Positions 1 to 6,958 of a stretch of 10,009 bases of DNA are shown one piece after another. The stretch is from contig JAKAJW010000033.1 in NCBI GenBank assembly GCA_021813645.1, positions 1 to 10,009 of the forward strand. The letters run 5' to 3'. The stretch's first letter is position 1. Every line of letters starts with the position of its first letter. The DNA is from Pseudomonadota bacterium. GTDB lineage: Bacteria; Pseudomonadota; Alphaproteobacteria; Rhodobacterales; Rhodobacteraceae. The notes beneath the pieces were generated by a model. The model worked only from the letters and a program-made list of their open reading frames with translations. It ran no database searches and had not been told where the DNA came from. The position numbers and the translations under genes were made by a program.

Positions 1-1
1 C

Positions 2-688
2 ATCGAAAGCCACGGCTACCGCTGGAAACTCGGCGGCTCCGACCAGGATCAGAAGGATTCCGCGGCCTTCCTGTCCAAGGCCGCGCTGGCGGCGGTGTTC
101 CTGATCTTCGTGGTGCTGCTGGCGCAGTTCAACAAGTTCACTTCGGTCGGCCTGGTGCTCTCGGCGGTGGTGATGTCGACGATCGGCGTGTTTCTCGGCC
201 TGCTCATCATGGGCCAGCCCTTCGGCGTGGTGATGACCGGCATCGGCATCATCGCGCTGGCTGGCGTGGTGGTGAACAACAACATCGTGCTGATCGACAC
301 CTTCGACAAATTGCGCGCCGGCGGCATGAGCAAGGTCGATGCCATCCTCGAGACCTGCCATGAGCGGGCCCGGCCGGTGGTGCTGACCGCCGTCACCGCC
401 ATCCTCGGCGTGGCGCCGATCGCCTTCGGGCTGAACCTCGAGCTGCTCAGCCACGAGACCACGCTCAACGCCCCCTCGACGCAGTGGTGGATCTCGCTCT
501 CTTCGGCGATCGTCTTCGGTCTGGCCTTCGCCACGGTGCTGACGCTGATCGTCACCCCGGCGCTCCTGATGCTGGTCACCCGCGACCAGCCGCGGCGCTG
601 GCGTTGGTTCGGCGGGCTCCGCCGCACCCCGGCCGAGGCGCCGCAGTCCGCCGCCGCGGCCGAGCCGAAGAGCTGGGACGTCGTCTAG
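2..688 (+). CDS. RND efflux permease, C-terminal part (5' end outside window)
   Basis: The frame is open from base 2 and stops at TAG 686-688, giving 228 visible residues; about 800 or more N-terminal residues lie before the window. It is the last transmembrane block of an RND (AcrB/HAE-type) inner-membrane proton-driven exporter: hydrophobic segments near residues 27-45, 48-70, 76-98, 125-143 and 163-192, then an Arg-rich cytoplasmic tail. The TM10-like segment reads VVVNNNIVLIDTF (residues 89-101). AcrB and the second pump in this window have a proton-relay Lys at this place; here it is Asn. The following ERARPVVLTAVTAILGVAPIAF matches the conserved RND stretch after TM10, in pieces RARPVVLTAVTAILG and VAPIAF. 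An adaptor gene, if any, would be upstream and unseen. RND family membership is firm; substrate unknown. Confidence 0.93.
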   Translation: MESHGYRWKLGGSDQDQKDSAAFLSKAALAAVFLIFVVLLAQFNKFTSVGLVLSAVVMSTIGVFLGLLIMGQPFGVVMTGIGIIALAGVVVNNNIVLIDTFDKLRAGGMSKVDAILETCHERARPVVLTAVTAILGVAPIAFGLNLELLSHETTLNAPSTQWWISLSSAIVFGLAFATVLTLIVTPALLMLVTRDQPRRWRWFGGLRRTPAEAPQSAAAAEPKSWDVV

Positions 689-733
689 CCGTCCCGAGTT
701 CTCCGCCCCCGAACGCTCCCCTCACATCGCCCA

Positions 734-755
734 GTCGGCCCGGTCGGCCCGGTCG
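734..755. repeat. Short tandem repeat, 9-bp unit
   Basis: GTCGGCCCG occurs at 734-742 and again at 743-751, followed by the partial copy GTCG at 752-755. It lies in the convergent gap between the RND C-terminal gene and the MFS gene. Low-complexity GC-rich sequence could produce this by slippage, and no function is evident. Confidence 0.6.
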
Positions 756-787
756 CTGCCGCGGCCGGCCTGCAGCGCTTCCGCCCG

Positions 788-842
788 CCGCAACGTCGGT
801 GCAACGTCGGTGTAAAATCGGTGCCAAATCGGTGCCAAATCG
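788..842. repeat. Tandem array of five 11-bp units
   Basis: Five contiguous 11-bp units run through the convergent intergenic gap: CCGCAACGTCG (788-798), GTGCAACGTCG (799-809), GTGTAAAATCG (810-820), GTGCCAAATCG (821-831) and GTGCCAAATCG (832-842); a partial GTA follows. The last two are identical, and the first two form a second subgroup. The 11-bp period is close to one helical turn, so each unit shows the same face of the DNA. The period is not a multiple of three and no credible gene covers the array, so it is not a protein repeat. It may be a protein-binding array, an intergenic repeat family or plain slippage; the sequence alone does not decide. Confidence 0.85.
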
Positions 843-865
843 GTATCCTGATTTGCGAGGTTTTT
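836..865 (+). terminator. Weak terminator-like hairpin after the RND gene
   Basis: CAAATCGG (836-843) pairs with CTGATTTG (848-855) across a 4-base loop, giving an 8-bp stem with one G-U pair in RNA. After a 5-base gap comes a run of five T (861-865). The stem is AT-rich and the T run is displaced, so this is a poor intrinsic terminator. It sits about 150 bases after the RND stop codon and partly uses the last 11-bp repeat unit. On the minus strand the hairpin forms too, but no T run follows it. Confidence 0.3.
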
Positions 866-890
866 CCGCCCGTTGCGCCGCGACCTTCGG

Positions 891-2315
891 TCAGGCCGAC
901 TTGGCCGCCGGCGCCACCTCCAGCAAGGCCCCGCCGGCATCCGGGCTCAGCCGCAGGAACCAGAAGACCGAGCTGACCGACACCGCCGCGACCAGTGCGA
1001 AGACCGGCGGGAAGGTCGCCGCGACGATCTCGGGGCGGCCCGAAAGCGTCTGCACCGCCTGCAATCCGAAGGCCGCCACGGTGATGCCGATCGAACTCGA
1101 CAGCTGCTGCAGCACCGAGTTGAAGCTGGTGGCCGAGCTCATCCGCTCGGTCGAGACTTCGGAATAGGCGATGGCGTTGATCGAGGTGAATTGCAGCGAC
1201 CGGCAGATGCCGCCGAGGAACAGAACCGAGACCATCAGGAGATAGGGCATATCGGCCCGGAACGCCGCCGGCGCCAGCAGGAAGACCGCCGCGATTCCGG
1301 CGTTGACGATCAGAACACGGCGGAAGCCCCAGCGCATAAGTATGCGTTGCGCAAGGAATTTCATCGTGATCGCGCCGATCCCGGTGGCGAAGGTCATCAT
1401 TCCGGATTGGAACGGCGTCAGCCCGAAGCCAAGCTGGAACAGCAGCGGCAGCAGGAAGGGTATGGCCCCGCCGCCGATCCGGAACAGCGTGCCGCCAAGC
1501 GCCGCGATGCGGAAGGTCGGGATCGCCAGCAGGCTCAGATCGACCAGCGGCGCTGCCACGCGCCGGGCGTGGCGGGCGTAGAGCAGCACCAGCCCGAGCC
1601 CGCCGAAGATCAACCCGAACATCACCGCCTGCGACGCCAGCCCAAGCCCGGCCATGGTCACCCCGGTCAGGAAGGCCGACAGCCCCGGACCGACCAGCAG
1701 AAAGCCCAAGAGGTCGAAGCGGCGCACCGCTTGGCTCTGGATCCGCGGCACGAACAGCGTGACCAGCGTCACCCCCAGAACCGCGATCGGCACGTTGATC
1801 CAGAAGATCCAGCGCCAGTCGAAATAGGTGGTGATGAAGCCCCCCAGCGGCGGCCCCATCACCGGCCCCAACAGCGCCGGCACGGTAAGCCAGGCCAAGG
1901 CATTGACAAGCCCGGCTTTTGGCGTGGTGCGCAGGACGATCAGCCGGCCCACCGGCACCATCATCGAGCCGCCCTTACCCTGTAGCACCCGGCTTGCGAT
2001 CAGCCACCAGAGCCCGTGCGAGGCGCCACAGGAAATCGAGCCCGCCGCGAAGATCACGATGGCCAGGCGAAACACCGGCCGAGCGCCGAAGCGGTCGGCC
2101 ATCCAGCCCGAGGCGGGAATGAAGACCGCCAGCGCCAGCAGATAGGAGGTCAGCGCCAGTTTGAGATGGATGGGGCTGGTGTGCAGATCCGCAGCGATCT
2201 TCGGCAGCGAAGTGGCGATCACCGTCGAATCGAGATTTTCCATGAACAGCGCCGTGGCCACGATCAGCGGCAAGAGGCGGGACTTGATCAGGGCGCGGGT
2301 CGACTCGCGGGTCAC
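891..2315 (-). CDS. MFS multidrug transporter, DHA2 (EmrB/QacA) type, MdtD-like
   Basis: This 474-residue inner-membrane protein has the DHA2 drug:H+ antiporter signatures in order: motif D1 NLDSTV (27-32), motif A GWMADRFGAR (70-79), motif B RVLQGKGG (109-116) and motif C GPVMGPPLGG (150-159). About 14 hydrophobic segments fill the length. Length and segments such as PASGWMAD, MMVPVGRL and RRFDLLGFLL resemble E. coli MdtD (YegB, about 471 residues), as recalled from memory. Role: proton-coupled export of toxic compounds; substrate not predictable. The start is GTG at 2313-2315; a TGA in the same frame three codons upstream (2322-2324) makes it the first possible start, with only a weak GGTGAG ahead. 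Lys114 in motif B, where a small or hydrophobic residue is usual, is odd. It is divergent from the adaptor-RND operon and convergent with the upstream RND gene. Confidence 0.93.
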   Translation of the reverse strand: MTRESTRALIKSRLLPLIVATALFMENLDSTVIATSLPKIAADLHTSPIHLKLALTSYLLALAVFIPASGWMADRFGARPVFRLAIVIFAAGSISCGASHGLWWLIASRVLQGKGGSMMVPVGRLIVLRTTPKAGLVNALAWLTVPALLGPVMGPPLGGFITTYFDWRWIFWINVPIAVLGVTLVTLFVPRIQSQAVRRFDLLGFLLVGPGLSAFLTGVTMAGLGLASQAVMFGLIFGGLGLVLLYARHARRVAAPLVDLSLLAIPTFRIAALGGTLFRIGGGAIPFLLPLLFQLGFGLTPFQSGMMTFATGIGAITMKFLAQRILMRWGFRRVLIVNAGIAAVFLLAPAAFRADMPYLLMVSVLFLGGICRSLQFTSINAIAYSEVSTERMSSATSFNSVLQQLSSSIGITVAAFGLQAVQTLSGRPEIVAATFPPVFALVAAVSVSSVFWFLRLSPDAGGALLEVAPAAKSA

Positions 2316-2365
2316 TTCGGCTCACCGGTCTGGGCGCCCGACGCGGTGGCAGGGCGCTGAATTTC

Positions 2366-2391
2366 GCGACACTCGTCGCATGGCGGCGACG
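2366..2391 (-). promoter_or_regulatory. Competing short hairpins in the MFS leader
   Basis: GCGAC (2366-2370), GTCGC (2375-2379) and GCGAC (2386-2390) form two mutually exclusive inverted repeats. The second extends to CGTCGC (2374-2379) and GCGACG (2386-2391) with a 6-base spacer. They lie 50-75 bases upstream of the MFS start and may be in its mRNA leader or may be an operator. Short GC-rich dyads arise by chance easily in this sequence, so the regulatory reading is weak. Confidence 0.2.
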
Positions 2392-2408
2392 GAATGGGAA
2401 GGGCGCTC

Positions 2409-2424
2409 CGTTTTAGCTGAAACG
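2409..2424. promoter_or_regulatory. 16-bp dyad, candidate operator
   Basis: CGTTTTAGCTGAAACG is an imperfect palindrome in which 7 of 8 base pairs match (only T2414/G2419 fails). It lies in the AT-richer centre of the divergent control region, about 95 bases from the MFS start and 160 bases from the adaptor start. The CGTTT...AAACG form and spacing suit a dimeric repressor such as a TetR-family protein, a common controller of efflux genes. No regulator gene is in the window, so the protein partner is unknown. Confidence 0.35.
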
Positions 2425-2462
2425 ACAGGGGACGGATGCGCTAGCATGGCTCTAACATTCGC

Positions 2463-2491
2463 TTGGAAGTTCGACCCTTCACGAATAGATG
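2463..2491 (+). promoter_or_regulatory. Tentative promoter of the adaptor-RND operon
   Basis: TTGGAA (2463-2468) resembles a -35 box (4 of 6), with TAGATG (2486-2491) 17 bases later as a poor -10 (3 of 6). The surrounding bases 2400-2515 are clearly less GC-rich than the flanking genes, as expected of a promoter region. The match is weak and only suggests where a start may lie, roughly 90 bases upstream of the adaptor. Confidence 0.2.
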
Positions 2492-2521
2492 AAGCGATGA
2501 AATGCGGATTTCCATTGCCCT

Positions 2522-2543
2522 GGCGCGCTCCTAGGTTCGCGCC
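2522..2543. promoter_or_regulatory. 22-bp dyad, candidate operator of the adaptor-RND operon
   Basis: Arms GGCGCG (2522-2527) and CGCGCC (2538-2543) are exact reverse complements. The palindrome CCTAGG (2530-2535) is centred on the same axis, so 9 of 11 pairs match; only C2528/T2537 and T2529/T2536 fail. It lies 42 bases before the adaptor ATG, between the tentative promoter and the ribosome binding site, which is a good place for a repressor to block transcription. In RNA it could also form a leader hairpin. A repressor site is inference; no regulator gene is visible. Confidence 0.45.
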
Positions 2544-2572
2544 CGTTGCGGTCGGCGTCGCGGGCTCACGCC

Positions 2573-2577
2573 GGGAG
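2573..2577 (+). promoter_or_regulatory. Ribosome binding site of the adaptor gene
   Basis: GGGAG lies 8 bases before ATG 2586-2588, a normal Shine-Dalgarno position. It supports this start for the adaptor gene. Confidence 0.65.
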
Positions 2578-2585
2578 TTTCTGGC

Positions 2586-3866
2586 ATGAAGAAGACGATT
2601 CCCCTCCTCGTCGTCGCCGCGCTGGCCGCAGGTTATGTGTTCCGAGAACGGCTGATCGGCTATGCGCCGGACTGGGTCGCCGCCTATGCCGCCAAGGTCG
2701 ATCCGGCGCTGGCGGCCAAGACGGGCGCGGTCAAGCTCGCCCGCGCCCCGGCCGGCGCTGGCCCCGCCCGCGTTGCCCCGCCGGTGGCCGTAAGCGTCGC
2801 CACCGCGACCACCGGCCGGCTGCCGGTGATCCGATCCACCATCGGCACGGTGATCGCGGTCGACTCCACCCAACTCGCGCCGGAGATCTCTGGCACGGTG
2901 GCGAAGATCCTGGTGCCCGATGGCGCGGAGGTGAAACAGGGCGATCTGCTGATCCAACTCGACGACCGCACCATCAGGGCCCAGATCGCCAAGGACGAGG
3001 CACAGATCGCCAAGGACCAGGCCAGCGTCGAAAGTGCGCAGGATACCTACAACCGGACCCAGCCCTTGGTCACCAGCGGGGTTGCGACCGCACAGTCCGG
3101 GGTCGACGCGCTCGCGGCGCTGAAAGTCGCGCAAGGCACGCTGGCGGTCGACAAGGCCGCCTATGCCGTTGATCAGGTGGCGCTGAGCAATACCCAGATC
3201 CGCGCGCCCTATGACGGCCGGCTGAGCGCGGTGCAATTCTCGCCCGGCGCCTTCGTGGCGGCAGGCACGCCGCTGGTCCGGATCACCCAAATGAAGCCGG
3301 TGCAGGTGGAATTCAGCCTGCCTTCGAGCGATCTGCCCCTGCTGCGGCAAAGCAAGGCTGCCGGCACGCTTTCGGTCACCGTCTCGCCCACGCTGAGCAC
3401 GGCTGGCGGCGGCCCGCTGGAGAAGGGCAGCGTCAACTTCATCGACAATCTCATCGCCGCCAACTCGGCGACGGTGACCATGCGGGCGAGCCTTGCCAAC
3501 AGCGAAGAAGGGCTTTGGCCGGGTCAGCCGGTGAATGTCAGCGCCCAGGCCGGCGAGACCGAGCCCCTGGTGCTGGTGCCGAATGTCGCGGTGATGCCGC
3601 ATACCGGCGGTTCGGTCGTCTATGTGGTGGGCGCCGAGGACAAGGTGGAGAGCCGGCCGGTCACCGTGGCGCTGCGCTACGGCGAAACCGCCGGGATCAG
3701 CGCCGGGCTGAAGGCCGGCGACCAGGTGATCGTGGAGGGCCAGTCCTCGGTTCTGCCCGGCGGCAAGGTCAAGGTCATCGCGCCGAAGAACGGCGCCGGC
3801 AAGCCGGGCGAGAAACAGGGACAGGCCGATCTCAATCCAGGCGGCGCGGTGGTCACCAAGTCATGA
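2586..3866 (+). CDS. RND efflux periplasmic adaptor (membrane fusion protein), MdtA-like
   Basis: This 426-residue adaptor links an inner-membrane RND pump to an outer-membrane channel. An N-terminal membrane anchor (about residues 4-18) follows the charged MKK. There is no cysteine in the whole protein, so it is not a lipoprotein. The biotinyl-lipoyl half-motifs are EISGTVAKILVPDGAEVKQG (100-119) with LLIQLDD (121-127), and QIRAPYDGRLS (204-214). Between them a short alpha-helical hairpin (about 128-200) carries a repeated IAKD/AQIAKDQ pattern. The beta-barrel and membrane-proximal domains follow (about 235-400), with the typical WPGQPVNV (311-318) and LVPNVAVM (330-337). A Gly/Lys/Pro-rich tail ends it. 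Length matches MdtA-type adaptors. ATG 2586 has a good ribosome site. It overlaps the next gene by four bases (ATGA), so the two are co-translated and act as one pump. Confidence 0.95.
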   Translation: MKKTIPLLVVAALAAGYVFRERLIGYAPDWVAAYAAKVDPALAAKTGAVKLARAPAGAGPARVAPPVAVSVATATTGRLPVIRSTIGTVIAVDSTQLAPEISGTVAKILVPDGAEVKQGDLLIQLDDRTIRAQIAKDEAQIAKDQASVESAQDTYNRTQPLVTSGVATAQSGVDALAALKVAQGTLAVDKAAYAVDQVALSNTQIRAPYDGRLSAVQFSPGAFVAAGTPLVRITQMKPVQVEFSLPSSDLPLLRQSKAAGTLSVTVSPTLSTAGGGPLEKGSVNFIDNLIAANSATVTMRASLANSEEGLWPGQPVNVSAQAGETEPLVLVPNVAVMPHTGGSVVYVVGAEDKVESRPVTVALRYGETAGISAGLKAGDQVIVEGQSSVLPGGKVKVIAPKNGAGKPGEKQGQADLNPGGAVVTKS

Positions 3867-6800
3867 GCTTCTCCGCCATCTTCATCCGCCGGCCGGTTGC
3901 GACGATCCTGTTGATGGCCGCGGTCATCGTGGCGGGGTGGGCGGGCTATCGCGAGTTGCCGGTGGCGGCGCTGCCGCAGGCCGATCTGCCGACCATCCAG
4001 GTCTCCGCCAACCTCGCCGGCGCTTCGCCCGACACCATGGCCTCGGCGGTGGCCACGCCGCTCATCAAGCAGTTCGAGACCATCGAGGGGATCGACTCGA
4101 TCTCGGCCACGTCGACCCTGGGCTCGACCAACATCACCATTCAGTTCGACCTGTCGCGCAATATCGACGCGGCCGCCGCCGATGTGCAGGCGGCGATCAG
4201 CCGGACGCTGAAACAGCTGCCGGCGAACATGACCTCGACGCCGAGCTATCGGAAGGTCAACCCTGCCGCGGCGCCGATCCTGCTGATGGCGCTGACCTCG
4301 GACACCGTGCCGCTGACCCAGGTCGACGACATTGCCGAGAACGTCATCTCGCCGATGCTCTCGACCCTGCCCGGAGTCGCGCAGGCGCTGGTCTTCGGGG
4401 CGCAGACCTATGCGGTGCGGGTCGATGTCGACCCCAAGAAGCTTGCCGCGCACAACCTGTCGATGGGCCAGGTCGCCAGCGCCCTGGCCACCGCGAACGA
4501 TCAGACGCCGGTCGGCGCGATCCAGAACAAAAGCCAGCAGCTGACCATCTCGGCCAACACCCAGCGCACCGACGCACAGCAGTTCAGCACGCTGATCGTC
4601 GCCCAGCCGAATGGCAATTTCATCCGGCTGGCGGATGTCGCCCATGTCAGCAACAGCGTGCAGGACCTCTACCAGGGCAGTTGGTTCGACGGCAAGCAGG
4701 GCCTCGTGCTCGCCGTGCAGCGCCAGCCCGACGCCAATACCGTCGCCGTGGTGGATGCGATCCGGGCCAAGCTGCCGGAAATGGAGGCCGCGCTGCCGAA
4801 GGGCGTGAACGTGCGCGTGGTCAACGACGCCGCCGCGCCGATCAAGGCGGCGGTGCAGGACGTCCAGGGCACGCTGGCTGTCACCATCGGCCTTGTGGTG
4901 CTGGTCATCTTCCTGTTCCTGAACCGGCTTTCGGCGACACTGATCCCGGCGGTCGCGGTGCCGCTGTCGCTGATCGCCACGGTCGGGCTGATGTATTTCC
5001 TGGGCTATTCGATCGACAACATCTCGCTGCTCGGCCTGACCCTTTCGGTCGGCCTGGTGGTCGACGACGCGATCGTGATGCTGGAGAACATCGTGCGCCG
5101 CACCGAGCTTGGCGAGCCGCCGATGCATGCCGCGCTCGAAGGGTCCAAAGAGGTGACCGGCACCATCATCTCGATGTCGCTGTCGCTGGTGGCCGTCTTC
5201 CTGCCGATCCTCCTGATGGGGGGCGTGGTGGGCCGCATCCTGAACGAATTCGGCGTGGTCGTGACCCTGGCGATCCTGTCCTCCGCTGTCGTTTCGCTGA
5301 CCGCGACGCCGATGATGTCGGCGCGCATGCCGGTGGTGCATCACGTCGCTGTCTCCAAGCGGCGGCTGACCGACCGGATCACCGACGGCTACGAAAGCTG
5401 GGTGGCTTGGTGCCTGCGCCATCAGGGCTGGATTCTGACGCTGTTCTTCGCCACCGCGGCGGCTTCCTTCTATATGTTCACCCACATCCAGCGCAGCTTC
5501 TTTCCGACCGAGGACCTGGGCACGGTCATCATTTCGAGCCAGGCGCGGCAGGATATCTCTTTCGAAGCGATGAAAACCCTGCAGGGCGAGGCCGCGGCCC
5601 TCGTGCAGAAGAACCCGTCGGTGGCGCATGTGGCGTCGATCCTGCGGTCGGGGCAAAGCAACCAAGGCTTCATGTATGTGCAGCTGGTCGATCGCAAGGA
5701 CCGGCCGCCGCTGCAGGTCACGCTCAGCCAGCTTCGCAAGGCGCTCGGCAACCTGCCCGGGCTCAAGACCTATATCACGCCGACCACCTCGATCCGCTTC
5801 GGCGGCCGCGCGACGCAGTCGAACTACCAGCTTGTCCTGCAGTCGATCGACGCCAAGGTGGGCCGGGAATGGGCCCAAAAGCTCGAAGATGCGATGATCG
5901 CCGATCCGGCGCATTTCGTCGATGTCGCCTCCGACTACGAGGACAATGCGCTCCAGGCCCAGCTGGTGATCGACAACGATGCGGCGAGCCGGCTCGGCAT
6001 CACGTCGCAGGCGATCCGCACCACGTTGGAGCAGGGTTTCGGCCAATATGTGGTGACCCAGATCCAGACCACCGGCTCGAGCTATGACGTGATCCTGGAG
6101 TTCAACCCGCATTTCCAGTGGGACGAGAATGCCCTTGCCGAGATAAAGGTGCCCTCCAGCAGCGGCACGATGGTGCCGCTCGGCTCCTTTGCCCGGGTCG
6201 AGCGGACCTCCGGTCCGGTCGCAGTGAACCAGACCGGCCAGCTGACCGCGGTGACCCTGTCGTTCAACCTGCCGGCCGGGGTCTCGCTCGGAGCGGCGAC
6301 GGATCGGATTTCGCAGCTGAAGGCGCAGATCGGCATGCCGGCCTCGGTGATCGCCTCCTACGCCGGTGCGGCCAAGCTGTTCCAGCAATCCTCCGGCAAT
6401 ACCGGCCTGTTGATTGGCGCGGCGGTGCTGACGATCTACATCGTGCTCGGCGTGCTCTATGAGAGCTTCATCCACCCGCTCACCATCCTGTCCGGCCTGC
6501 CTTCGGCGGCGCTCGGCTCGCTGCTGGCCTTGAAGCTGACCGGGTTCGATCTGTCGATCATCGCCCTGATCGGGCTTCTGATGCTGATCGGCATCGTCAA
6601 GAAGAACGCGATCATGATGATTGACGTGGCGCTCGTGCTCCGACGCGAGGAGGCGATGAACGCGGTGGATGCGATCCGCATCGCCGCCGCACGACGGTTC
6701 CGGCCGATCATGATGACGACCTTCTGCGCTCTGCTCGGGGTGCTGCCGATCGCGCTCGGCACCGGGGCGAGTTCCGAGTTGCGTCAACCGCTCGGCGTTG

Positions 6801-6958
6801 CGGTGGTGGGGGGGCTCCTGCTCAGCCAGGCGCTGACGCTGTTCATCACGCCGGTGATCTTCGTCCAGATCGAGCGGATTTCGAGTGCCATCGTCAGCCT
6901 GTTTCGCCGCAGGCATGCGGCAAAGGCCGAACCGGTCGCGCCGGTGATGGCCGAGTAG
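3863..6958 (+). CDS. RND multidrug efflux pump, MdtB/MdtC-like
   Basis: This 1031-residue inner-membrane pump takes drugs from periplasm or membrane and drives export by proton flow with the adaptor encoded before it. It starts at ATG 3863-3865, overlapping the adaptor stop (ATGA); the open frame runs further upstream but the protein begins MSFSAIFIRRPVATIL, the standard RND N-terminus and TM1. Two porter loops (about 35-335 and 545-840) alternate with TM2-6 (about 338-490) and TM8-12 (about 845-1005). Proton-relay residues are present: Asp401-Asp402 in GLVVDDAIVMLENI (TM4) and Lys in GIVKKNAIMMID (910-921, TM10). The KKNAIMMID form is that of MdtB/MdtC/MuxB-type pumps. Those work as pairs of different RND subunits, but only one is encoded here, so a homotrimer or an unlinked partner is implied. 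No outer-membrane channel gene follows. Its stop abuts the opgH stop. Confidence 0.96.
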   Translation: MSFSAIFIRRPVATILLMAAVIVAGWAGYRELPVAALPQADLPTIQVSANLAGASPDTMASAVATPLIKQFETIEGIDSISATSTLGSTNITIQFDLSRNIDAAAADVQAAISRTLKQLPANMTSTPSYRKVNPAAAPILLMALTSDTVPLTQVDDIAENVISPMLSTLPGVAQALVFGAQTYAVRVDVDPKKLAAHNLSMGQVASALATANDQTPVGAIQNKSQQLTISANTQRTDAQQFSTLIVAQPNGNFIRLADVAHVSNSVQDLYQGSWFDGKQGLVLAVQRQPDANTVAVVDAIRAKLPEMEAALPKGVNVRVVNDAAAPIKAAVQDVQGTLAVTIGLVVLVIFLFLNRLSATLIPAVAVPLSLIATVGLMYFLGYSIDNISLLGLTLSVGLVVDDAIVMLENIVRRTELGEPPMHAALEGSKEVTGTIISMSLSLVAVFLPILLMGGVVGRILNEFGVVVTLAILSSAVVSLTATPMMSARMPVVHHVAVSKRRLTDRITDGYESWVAWCLRHQGWILTLFFATAAASFYMFTHIQRSFFPTEDLGTVIISSQARQDISFEAMKTLQGEAAALVQKNPSVAHVASILRSGQSNQGFMYVQLVDRKDRPPLQVTLSQLRKALGNLPGLKTYITPTTSIRFGGRATQSNYQLVLQSIDAKVGREWAQKLEDAMIADPAHFVDVASDYEDNALQAQLVIDNDAASRLGITSQAIRTTLEQGFGQYVVTQIQTTGSSYDVILEFNPHFQWDENALAEIKVPSSSGTMVPLGSFARVERTSGPVAVNQTGQLTAVTLSFNLPAGVSLGAATDRISQLKAQIGMPASVIASYAGAAKLFQQSSGNTGLLIGAAVLTIYIVLGVLYESFIHPLTILSGLPSAALGSLLALKLTGFDLSIIALIGLLMLIGIVKKNAIMMIDVALVLRREEAMNAVDAIRIAAARRFRPIMMTTFCALLGVLPIALGTGASSELRQPLGVAVVGGLLLSQALTLFITPVIFVQIERISSAIVSLFRRRHAAKAEPVAPVMAE

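Noticed and set aside
788..842. CRISPR array or replication iterons
   Set aside because: Units are contiguous 11-mers without spacers, so not CRISPR; there is no replication initiator gene, DnaA box cluster or AT-rich unwinding segment nearby to support iterons.
722..940. A minus-strand small gene containing the 11-bp repeats
   Set aside because: It overlaps the 3' end of the MFS gene, the 11-bp period does not fit codon repeats, and the product is Arg-rich low-complexity sequence.
873..1985. A 370-codon plus-strand open frame across the MFS gene
   Set aside because: The translation is a run of Arg, Gln, His and Asp residues, the complement of a hydrophobic transporter; the MFS frame on the minus strand has all family motifs.
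2161..2589. A 142-codon plus-strand frame across the divergent control region
   Set aside because: Its first half is antisense to the MFS N-terminus, it ends inside the adaptor start codon, and it shows no family features; a short version from 2446 has no clear ribosome site.
2322..3602. A 426-codon minus-strand open frame opposite the adaptor gene
   Set aside because: Composition is Arg/Gly/Asp/His-rich without domain features, and it covers the adaptor, which has complete membrane fusion protein motifs.
3515..3862. N-terminal extension of the RND pump from an upstream start
   Set aside because: The extra 116 residues overlap the adaptor frame, look like frame-shadow sequence, and RND proteins start at the MSFSAIFIRRP-type segment encoded from 3863.
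3677..6916. A 1079-codon open frame on the minus strand opposite the RND pump
   Set aside because: It is antisense to a protein with clear RND motifs throughout, and its translation is Arg/His/Gln/Asp-rich with no hydrophobic or family pattern, typical of GC-rich shadow frames.
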